Assembly: GCA_030592985.1 (NCBI GenBank)
Contig: JAUVIB010000127.1
Coordinates: 1-7,974 of the forward strand
Length of the DNA stretch: 7,974 nucleotides
Direction: 5' to 3'
From: Calditrichaceae bacterium
GTDB lineage: Bacteria > Calditrichota > Calditrichia > Calditrichales > Calditrichaceae
Under the pieces are notes generated by a model, which searched no databases, was not told the origin of the DNA, and was given only the letters and a program-made list of their open reading frames with translations. Positions 1 to 7,173 of this stretch are shown here, piece after piece; the stretch's first letter is position 1, and the number at the start of each line of letters is the position of its first letter. Position numbers and translations under genes: made by a program.

Positions 1-2170
1 GGGCCATGTAATATGGGAGAAGATACATTGTTCCTTCATTTTCACTGTAACCACTTCCTTCTGTTGCATCGAGTGCAAAACCATCACGATCTAACCTGAC
101 GTGACACCGTTCATCAATGGGCAGCGCCTTACCATCAACATGCCAGCCTACTTTTTGCAGGTGGTCCACAGCATATTCAAATGTATTATCAGGGCGTTCG
201 GGATTAACAGGCCGCCATCCTTCATTGACAAATTGTCCCGGTGTTTGATCAAAAACGATATCCAACCTGTGTCTATTGTCCATTCTATATCCGATTAAAT
301 CAAGCGGTAGTCTTTGAAGTGTTTCAAGAATATCTTCAACTTTAAAATCAGTTTTATAAAATTCCTGTGCTGTAAACTCCGTAAAAGAACCGGCATGCGG
401 AAAATATTTACCACTTTTATATATATCCGTATCAACCAACCGATTAAATTTTTGGGCCTGGGCAGCGTACAACACATTCCAAAATGCACTCTTTTGATGG
501 CTAATATGTAACCAGGCGTTTTCTAAACTTTCTCTATACATCATAATCCGTTCGGGGTCCTCTTCATAATTAAGCAGACCGTACATACTCATAAGACATA
601 GATTATTATCCCATGGGACTACATCTTCAGGAGGGAAATACATTTTGGATAACATCGCATTGATATGATAATTATATTTATCACGCAGCATCTTAGCAGT
701 TTCTAAGTATTTCTTATCTCCGCAAACATGATAAGCTACATTTAAGAATGAAAGCATCATCATAGAGTTCAATCCTCGTTGATCCCATCCCCAAACAGAA
801 TTTACAAATTCCGGTGAGAAATTTGCCCATCTTGTTGCTTTACCATCATGATCCTGCAAGTAAAAACCATGCCGAATTAAATGATCAGTGATATCACTAA
901 CCACTTCTCTTACCGCTTTTTTCTCTTCATCCGTATCGGCAATTAGATCATAATAAATCCCGTAGAAGAAATAATGACCGGCTAATTCATCTGAGCTTGT
1001 GTCACACTTCCACAGGTATTTCCCATCTTTGCTTTTAACAAATCTTGGAATAATATCTTTCCAGAAAGGATCCTCCTTCTGCTTTCTAATATTGTATTCA
1101 TGACCATACTGTTCATTAACCGCTTTCGGCCAATCAATTGGAATGATGATTCTGGCAGGAAATCCTTTTTCATGTGTAATATCAACCAGCCTCCTGCATG
1201 CGTCAAAACTTCTTTTAGCTAATTTCTTTGCTTCTAAACTTCCTGTAACGGCGTAACGAAAAGCTTGCGATGCACCATACATCGCAGTGTACATACCGTC
1301 ATTATCAGAAATAGCTGGCTCCCAGGAATCTGCATCATAACGAATCTTCAAACTATTCTGGGCAATAAAACCCATTCTATTATGCCGCGATTCAACCTGT
1401 CGGGTAAATAATTTCGCCTTTTCTTCCATGGTCATTGATTGAAAAGTGATCCGGCTTATTCCTTTATTTGTCGCTAACCAGACAGTACCATCTTTCTCCA
1501 CAAGAATATCATTTACATAGTCATCGGGTAACCATCTTCTGCTGAAGCGATAGTAAAAATTTTTACCATCCGCTCTGATTACTCCTTTTTTAGTTCCAAA
1601 CCAAACGTCTCCTTGCGGGTCGTCTGCAATACAGGTAAAATATTTAAAGGGCAGCCCTTCTTTTCCGGTAAATAGTTTCCATTTTCCCTTTTGAAAGTAT
1701 CCTACTCCTTCATTTGAGCCAAACCATAAACGACCTTTGGAATCTGTTTGTAAAACACTAACATTTGATAATTTCCAACTATAGTTCCTGTCTGTCGGAA
1801 ATATTTCAATCCATTCATCTTTTTTTACTCCTTGAATAAATAGACCGTCCTTCTTTCCCATATAAACATTTTGCTGATATTCTGCTACAGACAATACATC
1901 TTTGTCAAAGTCATTTTTCTCTTTAGCCAAATTAGATGACGGTTTCGAAAAGATCTTCCACTTATCCCCATCATACTTGAATTCTCCATCGGGAGAGACC
2001 GCTATGATATTTCCGGATTTGTCAAGTCGTATATTTGTAAATACTGTTTCCGGTAATCCGTCATTCGGCGTAAAAACAGTGGCAATCTCCTGCAAAAACA
2101 GATCATTGCAATTTATTTGAGCAAATGAAAAAGAAAATGACATTAGTAAAAAAATAGCTTTTAATTTCAT
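1..2170 (-). CDS. Secreted propeller-repeat protein fused to an unrecognised helical (alpha/alpha-toroid-like) domain, 3'-partial
   Basis: The frame is open from the ATG at 2170-2168 to the left edge (723 codons, no stop), so the C-terminus is missing. The start is supported by AAGGAG 8 nt upstream, an in-frame stop just beyond it, and a signal peptide (residues 1-17, ending SFSFA before Gln18). Residues about 30-240 hold five repeats of the two-component-regulator propeller type (D-x-x-G-x-[LV]-W-[FL]-[GA]-[ST]-x-x-G). The Trp positions of the last three are 149, 190 and 231, exactly 41 apart; the two earlier blades, near 56 and 103, are degenerate. From about 250 onward the protein is long and helix-rich, with conserved-looking patches SDNDG (288-292), VWGWDQRG (459-466) and, near the end, EGTMYLLPYYMA. 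This resembles (alpha/alpha)6-barrel glycan enzymes, but I recognise no catalytic signature. I see no membrane helix, histidine kinase or DNA-binding domain in the visible part, so it is not a standard hybrid two-component sensor. A periplasmic or outer-surface glycan-processing or glycan-binding role is inference from its position after the GH92 gene. Confidence 0.88.
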   Translation of the reverse strand, partial: MKLKAIFLLMSFSFSFAQINCNDLFLQEIATVFTPNDGLPETVFTNIRLDKSGNIIAVSPDGEFKYDGDKWKIFSKPSSNLAKEKNDFDKDVLSVAEYQQNVYMGKKDGLFIQGVKKDEWIEIFPTDRNYSWKLSNVSVLQTDSKGRLWFGSNEGVGYFQKGKWKLFTGKEGLPFKYFTCIADDPQGDVWFGTKKGVIRADGKNFYYRFSRRWLPDDYVNDILVEKDGTVWLATNKGISRITFQSMTMEEKAKLFTRQVESRHNRMGFIAQNSLKIRYDADSWEPAISDNDGMYTAMYGASQAFRYAVTGSLEAKKLAKRSFDACRRLVDITHEKGFPARIIIPIDWPKAVNEQYGHEYNIRKQKEDPFWKDIIPRFVKSKDGKYLWKCDTSSDELAGHYFFYGIYYDLIADTDEEKKAVREVVSDITDHLIRHGFYLQDHDGKATRWANFSPEFVNSVWGWDQRGLNSMMMLSFLNVAYHVCGDKKYLETAKMLRDKYNYHINAMLSKMYFPPEDVVPWDNNLCLMSMYGLLNYEEDPERIMMYRESLENAWLHISHQKSAFWNVLYAAQAQKFNRLVDTDIYKSGKYFPHAGSFTEFTAQEFYKTDFKVEDILETLQRLPLDLIGYRMDNRHRLDIVFDQTPGQFVNEGWRPVNPERPDNTFEYAVDHLQKVGWHVDGKALPIDERCHVRLDRDGFALDATEGSGYSENEGTMYLLPYYMA

Positions 2171-2177
2171 AGATATT

Positions 2178-2184
2178 GCTCCTT
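2178..2184 (-). promoter_or_regulatory. Shine-Dalgarno site of the propeller-repeat gene
   Basis: Read on the minus strand, AAGGAGC lies 8 nt before the ATG at 2170. It is the strongest ribosome binding site in the window. It fixes the start of a gene that would otherwise be judged only by its open frame. Confidence 0.75.
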
Positions 2185-2279
2185 TTTAAAACCGTTGAAA
2201 GCACAACCAACTCAAGTTTTCCAATTGTTAAATATCAACACTTTAGACCATAATAATCCTATTTAGAATACAGATGTTA

Positions 2280-4640
2280 CTACTGAACCATTGATGGAGG
2301 CGCGTTTTCCGGTTTGGATCCCCATTGCTTATTTGGCGTTGGACCCATCTCAAAAATCAATGAACCACCATTTATAATATCAGCATGAGTAAGCCATGGT
2401 TTGTCTAATTTTTTATCATTCAAGCGCGCCGATTGTATATAAATATTTTCCCCGGAAATATTATTTGCTTTAATAATGAATTCTTTACCTTTATAGGGAC
2501 TCCCCAGTTTAATTGTAGCTTTATTAAAAAGCGGACTTCCAATCACATAAACATCCGTCCCCGGCGCTACCGGATAAAAACCTAACGCGCTAAAAACATA
2601 CCAGGATGAAAGCGAACCCATGTCTTCATTTCCACAAATTCCGCCAGGTCCTGTCTGATAAAGCATATCCATTATTTTATGCACTTTTTCCTGACTCTTC
2701 CAGGGTGCTCCTGCATAGTTATATAAATAGGCTACATGATGTGATGGTTGATTGCCATGCACATATTGTCCGATTGTACCCACAACACCCACATAATTAG
2801 GACCATTCACTTCCGGACTCATATTAAAAAATGTATCTAATTTGGTTATAAATTTTTCTTTTCCGCCCATAAGATCGATTAATCCCGGAACATCATGCGG
2901 GACTGACCAAAGATATTGCCAGGCATTTGATTCCGTGAAATGCCGATTGGGGCGAACGCCAATCCATAGGGGATTAAAGCAGTTATAATAGAAATGTTTG
3001 CCGTTCTTTATTATTTCAGGTGACTGTTCACACATTTTCAACCATGAGCCATCGTATAGTCGGGGACGCATAAACCCGCTTTCTTTATCAAAAACAGTTT
3101 TATAATTCAATGCCTTTGTCATAAAGAATTGAGTATCTTTAGTTTTTCCAAGGAAAGCAGCTAATTGAGCTAAACACCAATCATCATAGGCAAATTCCAG
3201 CGTAGCCGGCACGGATTCGGTCTCTTTATCCGCCGGTAGATAACCAAGCTCAGAATAAAATGTTAAGCCGCGCCGGGATTCAGAAGGGTCAATCGGGAGA
3301 GGAGGTAACTCTGTTGATTTTTTTCGCATCATATTGTAAATAAAATCAATATCATAATCCTGAATTCCTTTAATATATGCGTCTGTTACCATTGGGATAA
3401 GATGATCTCCAACCATTCCCTGTGCAAAATTATTCCATGCATGCTGTGCCGGCAACCAGCCATAATTTCTCGTCTTAGTGACGATTGATTTGATCATATC
3501 GTTAGCATGTTGCGGTTCAAACAAGACCATTAACGGCTGTTCCGAACGGTAAGTATCCCAGGCAAGAAATGAAGGATAGAAATCATATCCTTCCGCTGTA
3601 TGCACTTTGCCATCCATTCCAAAAAACTTGCCATCAACATCATTGGATATTTGCTGTGCCAGAAGAGAATGATAAAGTGAAGTATAAAATATTTGTTTTT
3701 GTTCTTCGCTTCCTCCTTCAATTTCAATTTTTGTTAGCTCTTCATTCCAGATTTTCACGGCCTCTCTGCGCACATAGTCAAAATCCCATCCGGGAAGCTC
3801 CGTCTCGAGATTATTTATAGCGCCATTAATACTAACATGAGAAACTGCGACTTTGACTAAAATCTCTTCATTTCTAACGGTTGAATAATCCAGGAATACA
3901 CCGATTTCCCTCCCCGTCTCAGCTGTTTTATAGGGATTAATAAATCCGCCGCCTGATTCAGGCTTTGCATAGCTTTTATTCCAGGTACCAAAGGATGTAA
4001 AAGGTTTGTTGAATTCTACAATAAAGTACAAAACGCCAAGAATAGAAGTTTTATATCCTTCAATTCGCGTCTTACTGATAATATTTATGTGTGATTTTTT
4101 CTCAGGAAGTTCGCCAAGTGAGTGGCCCAGATCTATCAAAATATGAGCATTGTCTGCATCCGGAAATGTATATTTATGTAACCCCACGCGCTTAGAAACC
4201 GTCAACTCAGCTTTAATATTATAATCTTTGAGACGAACAGAGTAATACCCTGGTGAAGCAGATTCTTCAGCGTGTTCAAACCTCGATCGATAACCTTCAT
4301 CCGGATTTCCCCTGGAACCGGGATCAATCTGAATTTCATCATTAATTGTTGGCATTATTAAAATATCGCCTAATCCGATCCAGCCGGAACCGCTAAAATG
4401 TGTATGACTAAATCCCATAATAGATTTATCGGCATATTGATAGCCGGAGCTATAAGTCCAGCCTTCGTTATGAACATCAGGGCTTAATTGAACCATAGAA
4501 AATGGTAAAGTAGCGCCGGGAAATGTATGCGCAAAGTAATCCGTTCCTATAAATGGATCCACATAATCGGTTAATCTTTTATCTTTCTCTTGTGAACAAG
4601 CTGTAATAATAATTAACGCAGTTATAAAAAGTATCTTCAT
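2280..4640 (-). CDS. GH92 family exo-alpha-mannosidase-like lipoprotein with Gln at the catalytic-acid position
   Basis: This is a complete 786-aa member of glycoside hydrolase family 92, a calcium-dependent, inverting exo-alpha-mannosidase family; members are usually about 730-790 aa. A lipoprotein signal with lipobox ITAC (Cys15) points to an outer-membrane or surface lipoprotein. Family landmarks in order are VDPFIGT (27-33), HTFPGATLPF (38-47), GFSHTHFSGSG, WDTYRSEQPL (Trp361 onward), HGNQPSHHVAYLYNYAG and GNEDMG (670-675) followed by SSWYVFSALGFYPVAPG. The notable residue is Gln631 in HGNQPSHH, codon CAA at 2750-2748. Most GH92 mannosidases have the general-acid Glu there (Glu533 of Bt3990, from memory). 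The Gln form is, as I recall, that of GH92 enzymes acting on mannose-1-phosphodiesters. I did not assign the general-base Asp. The start has only a weak GGA 5 nt upstream, but the lipobox supports it. The gene sits 126 bp after a phosphoesterase gene and 109 bp before the propeller protein, all in one direction, which is compatible with one operon. Family assignment is very secure; substrate is inference. Confidence 0.97.
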   Translation of the reverse strand: MKILFITALIIITACSQEKDKRLTDYVDPFIGTDYFAHTFPGATLPFSMVQLSPDVHNEGWTYSSGYQYADKSIMGFSHTHFSGSGWIGLGDILIMPTINDEIQIDPGSRGNPDEGYRSRFEHAEESASPGYYSVRLKDYNIKAELTVSKRVGLHKYTFPDADNAHILIDLGHSLGELPEKKSHINIISKTRIEGYKTSILGVLYFIVEFNKPFTSFGTWNKSYAKPESGGGFINPYKTAETGREIGVFLDYSTVRNEEILVKVAVSHVSINGAINNLETELPGWDFDYVRREAVKIWNEELTKIEIEGGSEEQKQIFYTSLYHSLLAQQISNDVDGKFFGMDGKVHTAEGYDFYPSFLAWDTYRSEQPLMVLFEPQHANDMIKSIVTKTRNYGWLPAQHAWNNFAQGMVGDHLIPMVTDAYIKGIQDYDIDFIYNMMRKKSTELPPLPIDPSESRRGLTFYSELGYLPADKETESVPATLEFAYDDWCLAQLAAFLGKTKDTQFFMTKALNYKTVFDKESGFMRPRLYDGSWLKMCEQSPEIIKNGKHFYYNCFNPLWIGVRPNRHFTESNAWQYLWSVPHDVPGLIDLMGGKEKFITKLDTFFNMSPEVNGPNYVGVVGTIGQYVHGNQPSHHVAYLYNYAGAPWKSQEKVHKIMDMLYQTGPGGICGNEDMGSLSSWYVFSALGFYPVAPGTDVYVIGSPLFNKATIKLGSPYKGKEFIIKANNISGENIYIQSARLNDKKLDKPWLTHADIINGGSLIFEMGPTPNKQWGSKPENAPPSMVQ

Positions 4641-4766
4641 AGTATTCCACTTTTTTAATAATTTTTAATAATATCAGTTTTAAAATTTGAGAAAAATTTT
4701 GTTTCACTTTTCTACTTTTTTAAGTCTTCTAATCCAAATTTATCCAATATTCCGCTATCGCTACCA

Positions 4767-7007
4767 TCACCGTTTATTATCTTTCCCCCTTCTATTAACC
4801 ATAATTTTATCGATCTCATTTCCCTCAATATCAATTACATTTAAAATTGCATTATTATCATTAATATTGATTAGAACAAAGTGTTCAATTTTGCTTAACT
4901 TAACAGTTTCAGGTATGGGACCATCCATTGTATAAAGTCCCGCTCCGCCACCGGCAGTAGTAATATAATGAACACCATTCTTTTCGGCATGGTGATAATG
5001 ATGATCATGCCCATTCATAAATACTTGAACATCATTTCTCTCAAAAATATCACCCCAGAATTTTCGCTTTTTTTCTACTTCAGCTACTCGACTTTTCATA
5101 ACAGAATAGAGTGGCTTATGTTGAAAGATAAAAATGAATCCAACCTCTTTATTAAGTTCTAATATATTTTCCAACCATTGCTTTTGGGTAATGAAATATT
5201 CTTTTTGTGATATAAGGTATTCCTCAAGATTTTTCTGCCAGAAATCATCACTATTCATATCTGAGAAATAATTAAAATCTAACATATCCTTTCCTTCACT
5301 ATCAAGAATCACGAAGAGCGCATCTCCAACATTGAAGGAATAATATCTTTCATTGTTCGGTAAATCAAAATAATCATAATAGTATGGTGAATCTTTTTCA
5401 TGATTTCCTAAAACTGTATAGTACGGTGTATTGCTCATCAGTTCTCTGTTTATTTTAAAGAAAGCCTCCCAATCACTGATCACTCTTCCATCACTCACCA
5501 TATCACCCGTATTAATAATAAATAGAGGATCTTGCTCTATTATTCTATTTACAATTTTTGCATGAATATCATGCCGGCTTCTGGTATCTCCGAGAACAAC
5601 AAATTTAAATGGTATATTTTCTGATTTTTTTGTTTTAAATGCTTGCTCAGTACTGCTAATATTAAAACATTCAACCTTATAACTATATGTTTCATTTAGT
5701 TTTAATCCAACCAATGGAATTTCATGCATCGTTGAAGGAATCTTTTCTTCCACTGCTGTCATATCCAGTTTTCCATTTCTCCCATATAATACCTTGCCAT
5801 AAGTCGGATAAGCAGTTTCCCACATAATAGTTATTCCATCATCCTGCAAATTTTGGAGATAGGGTAAAATCAAGAAAGCCGGTTGATTCGCTAATTCATC
5901 TTCTACACTATTAATTGCATTACTTGTAAGGGTAATAGTTGTGGCAGGATCTGAGTTCTTATTTTTCTCAACAATTTTACTTACTTTATTTATAATAGAC
6001 ATATCCGGGGAAGGGTGTCTTTCACAATAATTGTTTAAACGATTAAGACTAATGTTCATTTCATCAAATGCTTTTCTTATTTGATAAGCTTCATCCGTAA
6101 TAAGTTTGGCATATCTTACATTCCCTACACCCCATTCATTAATTACTTTTATAGCTATCAGGTAGGAAGAATCTATAGAGGCGGAATTACTGATTATAAC
6201 AGTACCATCGCCTTCTCGAAATTTTTGATGCAACTTACCGTCTATCCAAATTTCACCCTTATCATTTATATTAGCGATAAGTCTTATAGGTCTTCCTTCA
6301 ACTTTAAAACCATCAATTTCCTTAGGCAACGTAATTTCTTTTCTGTACCATCCATGCTGCATTTCGCCGCGCCATATATCGCCGGACTTCCTTACTTCCC
6401 AATCAGAATCGTTAAACCCGGATTGTGATGCTTCCTCTCCGGCTTTCATTTTAAACTTCCAGTCAGTGATTGCAATACCATCTTTAGGCGGTACAATTGA
6501 AAAGGAAGAAAGAAATCGTCCATATCCAACAGGCATCCCGACAAAACGGGCATTAAGGAAACGGCTGTTATATCCGCTATTTTGACTTTTTACCTGGATT
6601 GAATATTTTTCTCCTGCTTTTGCTGATAGAGCAAGAACACCTCTACCGGAATATTCAATTGCTGTAAATAATTTTTTACCATCAACATATACAATTGCAG
6701 ATGGATCAATATGGATATATAATATTACATCAAGTCCCTCGAGATTATTTGGAATTTCAATATTCTGTTTGAACCACTTAATACTATTTTTCTCCCCAAA
6801 AGGGATATTTAATTGTTCAGTTTTCCATATTGATGGATTATCAACCAATACTTCTTCTATGGTTAGATCTCCTTCGTGCGAGAACCATTCGTTAATCTCA
6901 ATATATGGATGAGGCTCAAAGAATTGTGTAATTATTTCTGATTGTGCAAATAATTGATTGCTTATCATTAGAATAATAAGCAAAAGTGGATTTAATATTT
7001 TTATCAT
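4767..7007 (-). CDS. Secreted purple-acid-phosphatase-like metallophosphoesterase with N-terminal beta-sandwich domains (intact tandem copy)
   Basis: This is a complete 746-aa exported protein. A signal peptide covers residues 1-21 (LFA before Gln22). Residues about 25-165 and 175-300 look like beta-sandwich domains; the second has the pattern of GH2-type sugar-binding domains (FNDSDW with Trp203, then WYRKEITLP with Trp220). A helical linker covers about 305-370. A fibronectin-III-like purple-acid-phosphatase N-domain follows (about 378-460, ITIMWET around Trp396). The calcineurin-like phosphoesterase domain covers about 468-740. Its metal and active-site motifs are all visible: GDTR (Asp474), GDMV (Asp502), GNHE (Asn535, His536), FQHKP (His630) and GHDH (His667, His669). 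The expected reaction is metal-dependent hydrolysis of a phosphomonoester or diester outside the cytoplasm; the substrate is unknown. The start is supported by AGAGG 6 nt upstream. It carries a 7-residue tandem duplication absent from its paralogue, and its neighbour is a GH92 enzyme of probable phospho-mannoside type. Confidence 0.94.
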   Translation of the reverse strand: MIKILNPLLLIILMISNQLFAQSEIITQFFEPHPYIEINEWFSHEGDLTIEEVLVDNPSIWKTEQLNIPFGEKNSIKWFKQNIEIPNNLEGLDVILYIHIDPSAIVYVDGKKLFTAIEYSGRGVLALSAKAGEKYSIQVKSQNSGYNSRFLNARFVGMPVGYGRFLSSFSIVPPKDGIAITDWKFKMKAGEEASQSGFNDSDWEVRKSGDIWRGEMQHGWYRKEITLPKEIDGFKVEGRPIRLIANINDKGEIWIDGKLHQKFREGDGTVIISNSASIDSSYLIAIKVINEWGVGNVRYAKLITDEAYQIRKAFDEMNISLNRLNNYCERHPSPDMSIINKVSKIVEKNKNSDPATTITLTSNAINSVEDELANQPAFLILPYLQNLQDDGITIMWETAYPTYGKVLYGRNGKLDMTAVEEKIPSTMHEIPLVGLKLNETYSYKVECFNISSTEQAFKTKKSENIPFKFVVLGDTRSRHDIHAKIVNRIIEQDPLFIINTGDMVSDGRVISDWEAFFKINRELMSNTPYYTVLGNHEKDSPYYYDYFDLPNNERYYSFNVGDALFVILDSEGKDMLDFNYFSDMNSDDFWQKNLEEYLISQKEYFITQKQWLENILELNKEVGFIFIFQHKPLYSVMKSRVAEVEKKRKFWGDIFERNDVQVFMNGHDHHYHHAEKNGVHYITTAGGGAGLYTMDGPIPETVKLSKIEHFVLININDNNAILNVIDIEGNEIDKIMVNRRGKDNKR
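4788..5603 (-). repeat. Tandem gene duplication, copy A of the phosphoesterase-domain repeat
   Basis: This stretch, from FVVLGDTR to NRR, matches 7180-7974 in the same orientation at both protein and DNA level. The offset of the matching ends is about 2.37 kb, close to the length of one whole gene plus the gap (2,241 + 166 bp). That fits duplication of the complete gene rather than of the domain alone. Confidence 0.85.
5181..5222 (-). repeat. 21-bp in-frame tandem duplication inside the intact phosphoesterase gene
   Basis: Two adjacent 21-bp units, 5202-5222 and 5181-5201, encode EYLISQK and EYFITQK. The partially sequenced paralogue has a single EYFITQK at the matching place, between EE and (K/Q)WLE. 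A small in-frame duplication lengthening the helix before the QWLE segment in this copy is the simplest reading; loss from the other copy is the alternative. Confidence 0.8.
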
Positions 7008-7013
7008 TCTTAA

Positions 7014-7018
7014 CCTCT
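7014..7018 (-). promoter_or_regulatory. Ribosome binding site in a small hairpin before the intact phosphoesterase gene
   Basis: AGAGG lies 6 nt before the ATG at 7007 and decides that start. It sits within a perfect 5-bp inverted repeat with a 4-nt loop (AACCT-TGAG-AGGTT, 7025-7012), so the site could be partly paired in the mRNA. The stem is short, and regulation through it is only a possibility. Confidence 0.55.
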
Positions 7019-7099
7019 CAAGGTTTTCATATGTTTATAATTTCAAGCTGCAGGTATCTTTTACGTATGTTTAAAACGGGAATCTTTTCAAAAGGAAAA

Positions 7100-7146
7100 A
7101 TTCCGGCTATTCCAAAGGAATCCCTTGGGGAAAAAATTGCCGGAAT
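7100..7146 (-). terminator. Hairpin-forming inverted repeat between the tandem phosphoesterase genes, possible terminator or mRNA processing element
   Basis: The outer arms are a perfect 8-bp inverted repeat, ATTCCGGC at 7100-7107 and GCCGGAAT at 7139-7146. Between them are a second small stem (ATTCC 7109-7113, GGAAT 7117-7121, 3-nt loop) and an overlapping near-palindrome CCAAAGGAATCCCTTGG (7112-7128). On the minus strand the outer stem ends in GGAATTTTT, a short T run. It begins 27 nt after the stop codon of the upstream phosphoesterase gene. Position, GC-rich core and T run fit an intrinsic terminator, but the 31-nt interior is long for one. An mRNA stabiliser between co-transcribed copies is the main alternative. 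Confidence 0.45.
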
Positions 7147-7173
7147 AATAGTTTTTTATAATCAGTATTAATT

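Noticed and set aside
982..1206. 74-codon minus-strand open frame
   Set aside because: It is an out-of-frame shadow inside the propeller-repeat gene, whose own frame I checked codon by codon as open through this region.
1..2170. Reading the propeller gene as a hybrid two-component regulator
   Set aside because: After five repeats the chain goes directly into a soluble helical domain. No membrane helix, kinase or AraC-type region is visible in 723 residues.
2226..2240. Imperfect palindrome TGTTAAATATCAACA in the gap before the propeller-repeat gene, possible operator
   Set aside because: It is short and AT-rich, pairs only about 6 bp with one wobble, and has no second copy before other genes. 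Chance is likely.
4641..4766. Search for a promoter or terminator between the phosphoesterase and GH92 genes
   Set aside because: The stretch is AT-rich with homopolymer runs, but I found no convincing TAnnTTTG-type promoter and no stable stem with a T run.
6081..6428. 115-codon open frame on the plus strand, the longest on that strand
   Set aside because: It lies wholly antisense to the well-supported phosphoesterase gene, shows no recognisable motif, and no strong ribosome binding site was noticed.
6986..7171. Plus-strand 61-codon open frame spanning the gap between the two phosphoesterase genes
   Set aside because: It starts inside the signal-peptide region of the opposite gene, and its apparent peptide comes from the inverted-repeat DNA. 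No family resemblance could be supported.
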